A stretch of DNA of 14,083 nt from Phoronis pallida (lineage: Eukaryota > Phoronida > Phoronidae): positions 1 to 14,083 of the forward strand of contig JAOXYC010100001.1 of the NCBI GenBank assembly GCA_028565715.1. Reading direction: 5' to 3'. Of this stretch, positions 9,101-13,912 are shown in pieces (the stretch's first letter is position 1; each line of letters opens with the position of its first letter). The position numbers and the translations under genes are program-made. A model generated the notes under the pieces. It was not told the origin of the DNA. It ran no database searches and saw nothing but the letters and a program-made list of their open reading frames with translations.

Positions 9101-11300
9101 AAACAGCAGTAAACTGCTCCTTCAAGACTCTTGGTAACTGCTCTTTCAAATCCCAATTCATGAACTAATTTCTTTATAAAACCGTACAATTCAAGGAATG
9201 ATATTCTGAATGAAAACACTTACAATATACATCTAATGTGACTTTAGTCTGTACTGTGCTTCCTAATTTACTGTTAGTAGCATGACAATGATAATCGGCC
9301 TTGTCGTCTTCCGCTACCAATGTCACCGTCACATTTGATATTGTGATGTTTCCCCCATTAGGAGCCTTGTGGTACGTGACAGCCTTGGTGGTGAGCTGGC
9401 GCCCCCTAGTGAACCAGGTGATGATGGAGCCAGGATTGCTGGGTGTGGTTGCGCAGCTGAGTGTGACGGTGTCTCCAGCTTTGGCATTGTCATGGCCAGA
9501 GATGACAACTTTTTCAGGAGTATCTGAAAAACATTGCTAGATTTGTTTTTTGTACAGCAACAGAAATATCTTCAAAGAAACCTCACTTAAAAGTGCTTGA
9601 AAGTTGTTATTAGTCAGCATATATTATGAAAAAAAATATGCATGCATAACTTGTCACAATTGATTTTATGATTTCAGCAAAACACGTCACAATGTAGTTA
9701 TCAACTAACAAATATGACAATCATAATGTGATGTTTAAGCCAGATGCAAAATTTAATGCAGTCTAGCACCATTCTTATATTATATGCTTACATGAGTGTC
9801 AAGGGTTTAGAAATAATTTGGTCTTTTGCAAAATATTTTTTTGATCCGTTGAGCCGGATAACATATTTTTAGTGAGTCAATAAATAATACTTACAATACA
9901 CATCTAGGGTGACCTGTGACGTCAACGGTGCCGGCGTTTCTGAGTTAGAAATCTCACATCTATACACCGCCTTGTTATCTGAGGCTTCAGCAATAAACTC
10001 ATACACATTCACCGACTTCTTGTCCACCATCTCAAACGAATAGTCAATCTTCTGGTCATTCTTATACCAGTGAACCTGAGCCAGTGGGTTACCTCCGTTG
10101 GCAGTACAGGTAAGGGTGATGGTGTCACCTGTAGACTTGACCGTTGATGAGTCATATCCGGTAATGATAGGGTTTGCAGGTGGGTCTGAAATAAGATAAA
10201 ACCATGCATTTACTTTACAATGTAGTTATTACATGCAGTCATAAGTGATTTACATGAATTACATTAAGACATTTCTTGAAATTATTATAGTTACCCCATG
10301 AGTGGCACTGTCAGGCAACTTTTCACATGTTTTTTCATCAGCAAAAACCATTACGTATTCCGTTAGAAGTCATCTTTCAACATAACATTTTTGTATGTTG
10401 TGACTTTATTGTTTTACTATTTTTTTGGTTTCAGTAAAATTTATATCAAGAGTTCAATCAAACTTACATAGCACATTTAGAATAACTTCATTCTTCTTAG
10501 TCCATGCCGTCCCCTCATGTGTCGCCTGGCAAGAGAACTTCTTTCCGTTATCCCCTATCCTGGGCGCGATAGAGATGATACTGGTCGCCGTTTCTGTCTT
10601 TCCATTGGCATCAACAGAGGCTGAACTTGAGATCAGAAACCCAGTGGTTATTTCATTGTCTTCATAGAACCATTTGAGAGTGGCAGCAGGTTTAGCCCCG
10701 GGTGCAATACATGTGATGTTTAGGAAGGGCGAGGTGTGGGGTACGCTGGCAAGGGGTATGTCCCCGGGAGTGCCAGCCTCAATGGGGTATCCTTCTATTG
10801 TTACTCTTGATGGGGGTACTGTAAAAAAATGGGATGATTTTTTTTTTATTGATGTTTACATTTCCTGAACTTTTAGAATTCAATGAGCTTAGTGTTGATG
10901 AAAATGCAAACGGATGTTGTTAGCAACACTAAATAGATAAATTGAGTTTTCAAAACATTTCATACCTATAATGGCAAGTTACTGCAAAATGACAAGACAT
11001 TTTGGGAGTTTCTTAAAATAATCAGACTCCACCAAAATGGTGACTGTAAATTTCCATCCCTCTTTTACATTTGTAGTTTAGTTTAGTTTAGCTCTTAACA
11101 GATGTCTTCTTGCTACAAACCTAAGACGGAAAGCTTGGCACTTGCTAACAATGGTGGGTCACCATCACGTGGCGACACCTGGCATTGATAGGTGGCATCG
11201 TCACTTAGCTGGACATTAGAAATCTGTAGATCAAACTGTCCACTGCCAACTGTTCCCAGCATGGTGTATCGAGGTAAACCAGGCAGGGCTCTGTTGAAGC
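1..11300 (-). CDS. NPHS1: Nephrin-like Ig/FN3 adhesion receptor (18 exons, partial at both ends)
   Basis: Eighteen exons on the minus strand join in frame: 11300-11121, 10818-10468, 10185-9895, 9523-9224, 8858-8730, 8383-8219, 7741-7546, 7075-6966, 6659-6357, 5903-5616, 5187-5069, 4343-4157, 2964-2779, 2368-2270, 1966-1808, 1551-1397, 1213-1027 and 124-1. All introns are GT..AG and every junction preserves the frame without a stop. The product seen (residues numbered here from the first partial codon, about 1-1176) has nine Ig-type units (1-873), one FN3 (875-968), a membrane span (about 984-1011) and a cytoplasmic tail with 12 tyrosines. Nephrin-family hallmarks are the Ig1 motif LPGLPRY, the Ig8 motif WTREGYDM and the Ig9-FN3 linker DPPTD followed by PGFDGGLEQSF. 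About fifteen N-X-S/T sequons lie in the ectodomain. By family knowledge it is a cell-surface receptor that binds Kirrel/Neph-type partners and signals to actin. Signal peptide, first half of Ig1 and C-terminus are outside the window. Kirrel-type proteins are excluded by the FN3 domain and the number of Ig units. The symbol is given at homologue level. Confidence 0.88.
125..1026 (-). other. Intron between tail segments 2 and 3
   Basis: 902 bp, AT-rich, with GT..AG ends. No further exon with good splice sites and an open frame was seen. Its only clear structure is the hairpin at 257-308, listed separately. Confidence 0.75.
257..308. repeat. Short inverted repeat (hairpin)
   Basis: Two ~25 nt arms face each other around a 2 nt centre. 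The outer 9 bp (CCCTCTTAC against GTAAGAGGG) and inner 7 bp (TACAGTT against AACTGTA) pair perfectly, and the middle carries about six mismatches. Either strand could fold. No protein or known RNA is associated with it. Confidence 0.7.
1027..1213 (-). CDS. NPHS1: Exon: cytoplasmic tail, segment 2
   Basis: A 187 bp exon, acceptor ccatttcag (phase 0 in) and donor TGGAAA|gtaagt (phase 1 out). Residues 1074-1136 start SDEDIKRVFLPPMD, then an internal repeat (YGTYPNGTYPT), and STYLDDSVV. Tyrosines are at 1089, 1092, 1097 and 1117. The YLDD sequence is an acidic SH2-type candidate. The repeat reflects a 15 bp tandem duplication in the DNA. Confidence 0.86.
1136..1165 (-). repeat. 15 bp tandem duplication in coding exon
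   Basis: Two 15 bp units (agttgggtatgtacc and atttgggtatgtacc on the plus strand) lie head to tail, followed by a decayed partial third unit (atatgggtcca). The length is a multiple of three, so the frame is kept and the protein gains a GTYP repeat with an extra tyrosine. Confidence 0.85.
1397..1551 (-). CDS. NPHS1: Exon: cytoplasmic tail, segment 1
   Basis: A 155 bp exon, acceptor gcattttcag (phase 1 in), donor TCGAT|gtaagt (phase 0 out). Residues 1022-1073 contain five tyrosines (1036, 1044, 1054, 1057, 1064) in a Ser/Thr/Asp-rich, probably unstructured stretch, including TTYDKS and DEYPDEF. Acidic residues after Tyr1057 and Tyr1064 make them candidate Src-family kinase sites. No exact YDEV motif, the Nck-binding sequence of vertebrate nephrin, is seen. 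Confidence 0.86.
1808..1966 (-). CDS. NPHS1: Exon: juxtamembrane stalk and transmembrane helix
   Basis: A 159 bp exon, phase 1 at both ends, acceptor gttttcag and donor TAAAG|gtaagt. Residues 969-1022 comprise a short acidic stalk (ESGQEVEEVP), one hydrophobic helix from about residue 984 to 1011, and a stop-transfer run RRKRKNK directly after it. The positive charges inside and acidic stalk outside set a type I topology with the Ig/FN3 part outside the cell. Confidence 0.93.
1967..2269 (-). other. Intron between FN3 and membrane-span exons
   Basis: 303 bp of AT-rich sequence with GT..AG ends. Nothing else recognisable was seen. Confidence 0.75.
2270..2368 (-). CDS. NPHS1: Exon: second part of fibronectin type III domain
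   Basis: A 99 bp exon, phase 1 at both ends, acceptor gcttatgcag and donor CATCAA|gtaagt. Residues 936-969 read GLELGTEYEFSV, the FN3 E-F region with its conserved L-x-P/G-x-x-Y pattern, then KGKNDKGDSIYPETTV, the F-G turn and G strand. It completes the FN3 fold before the membrane-span exon. It has no ATG and was found from splice sites and frame. Confidence 0.87.
2369..2778 (-). other. Intron within the FN3 domain
   Basis: 410 bp, AT-rich, phase 1, GT..AG ends. No repeat or extra exon was recognised. Confidence 0.75.
2779..2964 (-). CDS. NPHS1: Exon: first part of fibronectin type III domain
   Basis: A 186 bp exon, phase 1 at both ends, acceptor tgtgttccag and donor TGACAG|gtgaga. Residues 874-936 start APDPPTDIQLVN, with the FN3 core tryptophan in ALKWVPGFDGGLEQSF and the C strand MVRYRP. 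The PGFDGGLEQ block is the most conserved stretch of nephrin-family FN3 domains and is the strongest single family marker here. A 1,192 bp intron separates it from Ig9. Confidence 0.92.
2965..4156 (-). other. Long intron between Ig9 and FN3
   Basis: 1,192 bp of AT-rich sequence, the longest complete intron here. The Ig9 and FN3 exons join in frame across it (DGT-S-APDPP), so no exon is missing. No mobile element or strong inverted repeat was recognised by eye. Confidence 0.72.
4157..4343 (-). CDS. NPHS1: Exon: second half of Ig domain 9
   Basis: A 187 bp exon with acceptor tatcatttcag (phase 0 in) and donor GAACCA|gtacgt (phase 1 out). Residues 812-873 include YNGVLKVVNVTWDDYSEYVC (Cys855), then TAVNELGQDTYIIALDGT, the usual nephrin membrane-proximal Ig ending before the FN3 domain. 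A second GT four bases downstream (gtattt) is a weaker donor that would break the frame into the FN3 exon. Confidence 0.88.
4344..5068 (-). other. Intron within Ig9, containing a CpG-dense patch
   Basis: 725 bp, phase 0. The 3' part (4344-4690) is ordinary AT-rich intron. The part next to the Ig9a exon (about 4700-5035) is very different in composition and is listed separately. Confidence 0.75.
4696..5035. promoter_or_regulatory. CpG-dense patch with ETS- and YY1-type motifs (possible internal promoter)
   Basis: About 27 CpG dinucleotides fall within some 340 bp, whereas the rest of the intron DNA is CpG-poor. It contains GCCATCTT at 4865-4872 (minus-strand AAGATGGC, YY1 core), ACTTCCGG at 4924-4931 (ETS core) and several GCGGAAA elements (E2F-like half-sites) near 4701, 4993 and 5002. 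A near-repeat, AAAAACCGCGGAAACCG at 4696 and AAAAACGCGGAAATCCG at 4989, brackets it. These motifs are typical of TATA-less CpG promoters; promoter activity is inferred. It could instead be an inserted promoter-bearing fragment or an uncharacterised repeat. Confidence 0.4.
5069..5187 (-). CDS. NPHS1: Exon: first half of Ig domain 9
   Basis: A 119 bp exon, acceptor caatttcag (phase 1 in), donor ACAAAG|gtaaat (phase 0 out). Residues 772-811 open APEIAKSVQFSKS and contain Cys797 (GSVVCRAEGAPPP) and Trp809 in FTWTK. The A'-B region is shorter than in the other domains. A CpG-dense stretch begins about 35 bp past its donor. Confidence 0.87.
5188..5615 (-). other. Intron between Ig8 and Ig9
   Basis: 428 bp of AT-rich sequence, phase 1, GT..AG. 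No other feature was recognised. Confidence 0.75.
5616..5903 (-). CDS. NPHS1: Exon: Ig domain 8
   Basis: A 288 bp exon, phase 1 at both ends, acceptor cccattttag and donor TAAAT|gtaagt. Residues 676-772 hold Cys699 (LECQVDSNP), Trp714 in the nephrin-type motif WTREGYDM, and Cys752 in GNFTCTANNKIG. The exon ends ELIIK before the shared Tyr772. Sequons NVT and NFT are present. Order and the WTREGYDM motif match the next-to-last Ig of nephrin/SNS proteins. Confidence 0.9.
5904..6356 (-). other. Intron between Ig7 and Ig8
   Basis: 453 bp, phase 1, GT..AG. It contains the ~100 nt imperfect hairpin at 5966-6066, listed separately; the rest is AT-rich and featureless. Confidence 0.75.
5966..6066. 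repeat. ~100 nt imperfect inverted repeat (pre-miRNA-sized hairpin)
   Basis: Arms at 5978-5999 and 6030-6051 pair over 22 positions with two mismatches, with TGTTCTCTGCA against TGCAGAGAACA at the core. Pairing extends outward through a bulged AT-rich stretch to ATTAG at 5966-5970 and CTAAT at 6062-6066. The loop is about 30 nt and may pair weakly. Lying in a transcribed intron, it could be a foldback-element remnant or a small-RNA precursor. It matches no microRNA I can name. Confidence 0.65.
6357..6659 (-). CDS. NPHS1: Exon: Ig domain 7, lacking the B-strand cysteine
   Basis: A 303 bp exon, phase 1 at both ends, acceptor ttcattacag and donor GCAAT|gtaggt. Residues 575-676 keep the Ig pattern: Trp611 in YTWYKNG and the F strand DAGDYACEANNSEG with Cys657. 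The residue 13 positions before the tryptophan, where the other domains have cysteine, is Met598 (IINMTTKANPEP). The canonical disulfide therefore cannot form. A basic stretch with KRRKK lies in the C'-D region. By order this unit falls where vertebrate nephrin has its 'spacer' between the sixth and seventh annotated Ig domains. Confidence 0.88.
6660..6965 (-). other. Intron between Ig6 and Ig7
   Basis: 306 bp of AT-rich sequence, phase 1, GT..AG. Nothing further was recognised. Confidence 0.75.
6966..7075 (-). CDS. NPHS1: Exon: second half of Ig domain 6
   Basis: A 110 bp exon, acceptor gtttttcag (phase 2 in), donor TACAT|gtatgt (phase 1 out). It encodes residues 538-575, LYITPTADDD followed by MEYGCRATNH (Cys554) and the G strand AIKLDVT. 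Joined to the exon at 7546-7741 it completes the E strand as VATLSYLYITP. The exon is too short to show as a long open frame. Confidence 0.86.
7076..7545 (-). other. Intron within Ig6, largely filled by a foldback element
   Basis: 470 bp, the only phase-2 intron. About two thirds of it is the inverted-repeat element at 7133-7444, suggesting the intron was much shorter before insertion. Confidence 0.75.
7133..7444. mobile_element. Foldback MITE-like element flanked by TTAA
   Basis: Two arms of about 144 and 131 bp (7133-7276 and 7314-7444) are inverted copies around a 37 nt centre. Ends are TTAAAGATACTGTCTCC on the left and, read inward on the other strand, TTAAAGATTCTGTCTCC on the right. The arms stay alignable throughout, for example TTGCATCT and AGAGCC near the centre, with scattered mismatches and small indels. 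TTAA at both ends may be the target-site duplication of a piggyBac-type transposase, leaving AGAT at the termini; the usual piggyBac CCC ends are absent, so the family is open. There is no coding capacity. Confidence 0.75.
7546..7741 (-). CDS. NPHS1: Exon: first half of Ig domain 6
   Basis: A 196 bp exon with acceptor tttttttcag (phase 1 in) and donor AGCTA|gtaagt (phase 2 out). Residues 473-538 open HPSNVSIIPKPNP. Cys497 (NITCKSGSSNPAS) and Trp510 are the B- and C-strand residues, and the exon stops within the E strand (VATLS). Three sequons are present (NVS, NIT, NGS). It is the only phase-2 donor in the gene. Confidence 0.88.
7742..8218 (-). other. Intron between Ig5 and Ig6, with a SINE-like insert
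   Basis: 477 bp, phase 1. The end next to the Ig6a acceptor holds the tRNA-like insert at 7752-7872. The remainder (about 7880-8218) is AT-rich with nothing recognised. Confidence 0.75.
7752..7872 (-). mobile_element. Short tRNA-derived SINE-like insert with direct repeats
   Basis: On the minus strand a tRNA-like stretch (about 7851-7791) contains GTGGACTAGCAC, a D-arm/A-box-like region, then CTAT-CATGAAA-ATAG, an anticodon-type stem-loop, then GGTTTGATTCCCGG, one base from the polymerase III B box GGTTCGANTCC, and CGGGTTC. The 5' acceptor half is not recognisable. The direct repeat TCATATATGAT occurs at 7752-7762 and 7862-7872, each next to a T-run, as expected for a target duplication made by LINE machinery. 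A decayed tRNA pseudogene is the alternative. Confidence 0.55.
8219..8383 (-). CDS. NPHS1: Exon: second half of Ig domain 5
   Basis: A 165 bp exon, acceptor ttacttccag and donor ATTT|gtgagt, phase 1 at both ends. Residues 418-473 run GGKSIEGLITE through the F strand NLADYRCNVTNPA (Cys452) to the G strand TTLHVI. Two sequons (NVT, NTT) are present. It joins Ig5a with no loss of frame, giving WWKGGKSIEG across the junction. Confidence 0.88.
8384..8729 (-). other. Intron within Ig5
   Basis: 346 bp, phase 1. It carries the 36 bp tandem duplication at 8613-8684; otherwise featureless. Confidence 0.75.
8613..8684. repeat. Two-copy 36 bp tandem duplication
   Basis: The unit beginning ATTTCAACTAAAAAAATATG occurs at 8613-8648 and again at 8649-8684, identical over 34 of 36 bp. 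The near identity implies a recent duplication, probably by replication slippage. It accounts for the repetitive peptide in the minus-strand open frame at 8543-8740, which is not a gene. Confidence 0.9.
8730..8858 (-). CDS. NPHS1: Exon: first half of Ig domain 5
   Basis: A 129 bp exon with acceptor tttctag and donor GAAAG|gtttgt, phase 1 at both ends. Residues 375-417 open PPPNPPIISGNEAGD, with Cys402 and Trp415 followed by Trp416 and Lys417. The domain is cut just after the C strand and completed by the next exon, with a shared Gly at residue 418. The exon has no ATG, so no long open frame marks it; it was found by its splice sites and Ig pattern. Confidence 0.87.
8859..9223 (-). other. Intron between Ig4 and Ig5
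   Basis: 365 bp, phase 1. It contains a 9 bp inverted pair (TTGCAGTTT and AAACTGCAA) about 100 bp apart and a loose direct repeat of TAAACTGCTCCTTCAA near 9111-9150. Neither was judged a defined element. Confidence 0.7.
9224..9523 (-). CDS. NPHS1: Exon: Ig domain 4
   Basis: A 300 bp exon, phase 1 at both ends, acceptor tttttcag and donor TATT|gtaagt. Residues 275-375 carry Cys298, Trp311 and Cys354 (KADYHCHATNS), plus two sequons (NITISNVT). The opening TPEKVVISGHD and closing VTLDVY resemble Ig3. The plus-strand open frame at 9301-9540 is its antisense shadow. Confidence 0.9.
9524..9894 (-). other. Intron between Ig3 and Ig4
   Basis: 371 bp of AT-rich sequence, phase 1, GT..AG. Nothing further recognised. 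Confidence 0.75.
9895..10185 (-). CDS. NPHS1: Exon: Ig domain 3
   Basis: A 291 bp exon, phase 1 at both ends, acceptor cttatttcag and donor TATT|gtaagt. Residues 178-275 begin YPPANPIITGYD. Cys204, Trp217 and Cys254 (AVYRCEISN) are the core Ig residues, with the usual 13-residue Cys-Trp spacing. The end VTLDVYY is almost the same as that of Ig4, suggesting the two domains arose by duplication. Confidence 0.9.
10468..10818 (-). CDS. NPHS1: Exon: Ig domain 2
   Basis: One 351 bp exon, phase 1 at both ends, between acceptor tttttttacag and donor CTAT|gtaagt. It encodes residues 61-178. The domain opens with VPPSRVTIEGY. Canonical Ig residues are Cys97, Trp110 (13 residues later) and Cys157 in KKFSCQATHE. 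It ends ILNVLY, which leads straight into the PP-N-P start of the next domain. An N-glycosylation sequon sits beside the B strand (NITC). The long C'-E region matches the longer Ig2 of nephrin-type proteins. Confidence 0.88.
10819..11120 (-). other. Intron between Ig1 and Ig2
   Basis: 302 bp, phase 1. A three-unit run of GTTTA lies at about 11076-11090; otherwise featureless. Confidence 0.72.
11121..11300 (-). CDS. NPHS1: Exon: second half of Ig domain 1
   Basis: Acceptor ttttttacag and donor TTAG|gtttgt bound this 180 bp exon; both flanking introns are phase 1. It encodes residues 1-60, including LPGLPRY and the F-strand LSDDATYQCQV, then a G-strand ending in LSVL. This is the typical second half of the membrane-distal V-type Ig of nephrin and Kirrel proteins, the domain used for receptor-receptor contact in the family. 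The first cysteine and its tryptophan must lie in an upstream exon. The incomplete first codon reads xGC, consistent with the Gly of the family motif W-T-K-D-G. Confidence 0.88.
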
Positions 11301-12921
11301 CTGTAAAAAAAGATTTTCTCAGTTATGTTGGTGAAATTCTAACTTTCATATAAAATAGGTCATTTATGTCTCTTGCATACTTTCATCAATATTGTAATGT
11401 GTGACACTTCTTGTATTCAATTGTAACCAATTTTTCTCCAAGTTACCTTTGAAGGAACCTTTGAGTACATTGGAAACCCCTCGATAGAGAATCAACCAAC
11501 AGCATCATTTTAAGAAAGATTTTCAATGTTCACCAAAATGGTAACAAATGAAACAGCTCACTAATGAGACAGTCCTAACACATTTTCTTCAACATTACAG
11601 GCTTAGGACTTTTCCATAAAAGTGAATTCTATATTTCAACAAAAACCAAAAGTGTTGTATGAGAATGTAATGAGTGACCTTGGTAAGCAGAAATTACTCA
11701 GACTCAAACATTCTGCAGTGGCAGAACATTTCCAGTGAGTGAACTTACAGAGACAGATATGTTACAAACACACATATTCCATTTGCAATGAGGCATGAAC
11801 AGGGTATCATGACAGCTGATCAGTTTCACTAAATGTTATTGCTAGTAACAGTCAGCCATCTTGTAAAATGAGTTATGAATAACGAAACAAACACATTGAT
11901 ATCCATGTTTTGGCATCTGGAAAACCATCCTAAGGAAAAAAGAACTGAAAAGCAATGGTCAAATAAGACCTATTTTTTACTCAAGTCTTACATTTGTGAC
12001 TTGTAGTTTGGTTGTAATTTTTCGTTTCAGGCCAATGAATTGCAAGGGGAAGCCAAGGAGCATCTGAGAGCCAGATCAAACCCCTTGTGGATTGGAATTA
12101 ACATTAATTTTATAACTAAGATATTTTGGTTTAACATGTCCATACATTCTGAGAAATGACCACATTGTTGAATGCATTCATCCACATAAATTCCACTGTT
12201 GTATTATAGAAATGGACAAATTAAGTTGCTAGGTGATGGGTAAAACAGGTGCAGTGTCAAGGGTCAGGAAACAGTCACAACTCATGCAGTAAATATCAGA
12301 GGAATTTTGGTTGCATTTGGAAGACAGGTCACTAGAACTCTGGGCGGAAGCCAAGAGATTTATTACAAAAAGAAGAAGTACTGTACCTTAGGCCATGGGT
12401 CAGAATTGGTGTGCTCTTTGTTGATGTTCATTGCATCAAAAGAATGATTGAAATACAGACAAGTGGGGTGCAATGAACATTTTTTTTTTAAATTCAGAAT
12501 TTGGAAAAGTTTGAACAATTCTTTCAAATCTTTGTGACATTATAATGGGAAAGCCAGAAATCTAAAGACATTATAAAAATAGAAAACAATTCCCACAGAC
12601 GGATTTGATAAACATCTGTTCTGTAAACTGAATGAAATGTCCTTTTATCAGTCAATGACCAACAAAAGTTCAGTATTTCAGAAAAAAATGACTGGTTCAT
12701 TAAACCACATAATTGGATAACAATGTACTAATGAAAATCATGGTGTAGAACAATAATTACAACCCTATAGACCACAGGCACTCCTAAAAATTCTAGAGAA
12801 TAATGATTCATAAATCCACAACAACAAAGAGTGCTGACAACATGACAAGGAACTTACTAACAAGACTCTGGAACACCAAATAGTTAACAACCCACATAAA
12901 AGGACACAAGTACGCTCCAAA

Positions 12922-12935
12922 TGCTGACCTCAGCA
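12922..12935. promoter_or_regulatory. Maf recognition element-like palindrome, copy 1
   Basis: TGCTGACCTCAGCA differs at one central base from the CRE-type Maf recognition element TGCTGACGTCAGCA; both outer half-sites are intact. Function is inferred only. Confidence 0.35.
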
Positions 12936-13046
12936 AACTCATGTTTGTATCAGACCATGGACCCGGAGAGTTTTCTCACTAGCAGTGTATAACCCAGTAT
13001 ACCATCTACCAGTCAACAAAAATGGCCGCAACAAGCATTCAACAAA

Positions 13047-13060
13047 TGCTGACATCAGCA
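13047..13060. promoter_or_regulatory. Maf recognition element-like palindrome, copy 2
   Basis: TGCTGACATCAGCA, again one central mismatch from the CRE-type element, with a different base from copies 1 and 3. Both half-sites are kept. Confidence 0.35.
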
Positions 13061-13133
13061 AAATGAGAGAATAATTGGATCACAAAAGCACAACAAGAAA
13101 CTTCCTCAAAACCCACTACTTGCCATGGCCAAC

Positions 13134-13147
13134 TGCTGACCTCAGCA
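13134..13147. promoter_or_regulatory. Maf recognition element-like palindrome, copy 3
   Basis: TGCTGACCTCAGCA, identical to copy 1. The palindrome is the best kept part of the surrounding degenerate repeat. Confidence 0.35.
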
Positions 13148-13881
13148 AAATGAAGTTGTTATCAGACAATGGTTTTGGCAACAAAGGGTAACAATTAACA
13201 ACACACGCCAACCCCACCACAACAGAAACTGACGCCATGATAAAAACAATAGCATAACATCATTGTTATCATATAGATAAGACGTTATGCCATTGTTATT
13301 ATAAGACTTAGATGTGTGAAACAAGAATCTTCATTGAGGTCCCTAAACGCAGTCTAGATCCAAAATAATATCTTATTGCACATAGAACAAGGATCAAAAT
13401 TTAGATGAAGATCAACCTAAATGTGTGATCCATTTCTTACTAGTTGTGTTCAAACACCAAAATTCAAAAAAGCCATCAAGTGAGTCAAGATTTCAATGAA
13501 GATTGGAGTGTGGAACTATTTTTGCACCAATGTAATGAATGAGAAGTGATTAGTACTTAAAAATTTGTAAAAAAAAAATCAATTCCGAGTTCCACCCACT
13601 AAAGCAAGGCTTATCTCATGCTAATTGGGTACATAACAGAAGGGGTAATGTTTTTGAATTTTCAATCATAACACATTCAATGTTATTGTTTTATGTCTAC
13701 TGTTGACATAGACACTTCTAACAGTCATTCCATTAAGTGGAAATTGTAAGCCAAGCAGACTAATTTAACTGGTTGGGCAGATTTTTAATTACATCACAGG
13801 ACTTAACTGAGCTCAGCTAATGAGTCTTGATTCTATTCAATTGCTTGCAGCATGATTTGTTCAGTAAATTACAGGACACAC

Positions 13882-13912
13882 ATTACACTTTTTATGTGTT
13901 AAAAAGTGTAAT
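13882..13912. repeat. Perfect 12 bp hairpin
   Basis: ATTACACTTTTT at 13882-13893 and its exact complement AAAAAGTGTAAT at 13901-13912 enclose a 7 nt loop (ATGTGTT). It could be a cruciform or the remnant of a small foldback element; nothing ties it to a gene. Confidence 0.8.

Larger units (their letters stand above)
12832..13260. repeat. Degenerate ~90 bp tandem repeat array
   Basis: The motif TGCTGAC recurs at 12832, 12922, 13047 and 13134, and CTGACGCCATGA appears at 13229; spacings are about 90, 125, 87 and 95 bp. The copies at 12922-12960 and 13134-13172 match at 33 of 39 positions, including TGCTGACCTCAGCAAA and ATCAGAC. Between these anchors the units share A/C-rich sequence (AACAA, CAACC, CACA runs) but are otherwise diverged. 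It is an old minisatellite or repeat-element remnant. Confidence 0.5.

Noticed and set aside
9301-9540. Plus-strand open frame of 79 codons
   Set aside because: Antisense of the Ig4 exon; its hydrophobic content mirrors the Ig codons.
10009-10209. Minus-strand open frame of 66 codons
   Set aside because: Out-of-frame reading of the Ig3 exon; the in-frame translation has the Cys-Trp-Cys pattern and joins its neighbours.
10425-10868. Two plus-strand open frames (10425-10667, 10674-10868)
   Set aside because: Both are antisense of the Ig2 exon and its edges, whose minus-strand reading is supported by splice sites and Ig residues.
12400-12430. Possible trace of the missing Ig1 first-half exon (ctctttgttg resembling the complement of a T-K motif)
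   Set aside because: No tryptophan codon, no cysteine-bearing frame and no donor in the needed phase, so the exon is taken to lie outside the window.
13261-13303. Two ~13 bp CATTGTTAT(C/T)ATA copies 30 bp apart
   Set aside because: Short and AT-rich, with poor match beyond the core; not enough to call a separate element.
13142-13324. Minus-strand frame of 60 codons with hydrophobic stretches
   Set aside because: Low-complexity translation of the degenerate repeat array and AT-rich DNA; no splice sites or family pattern.
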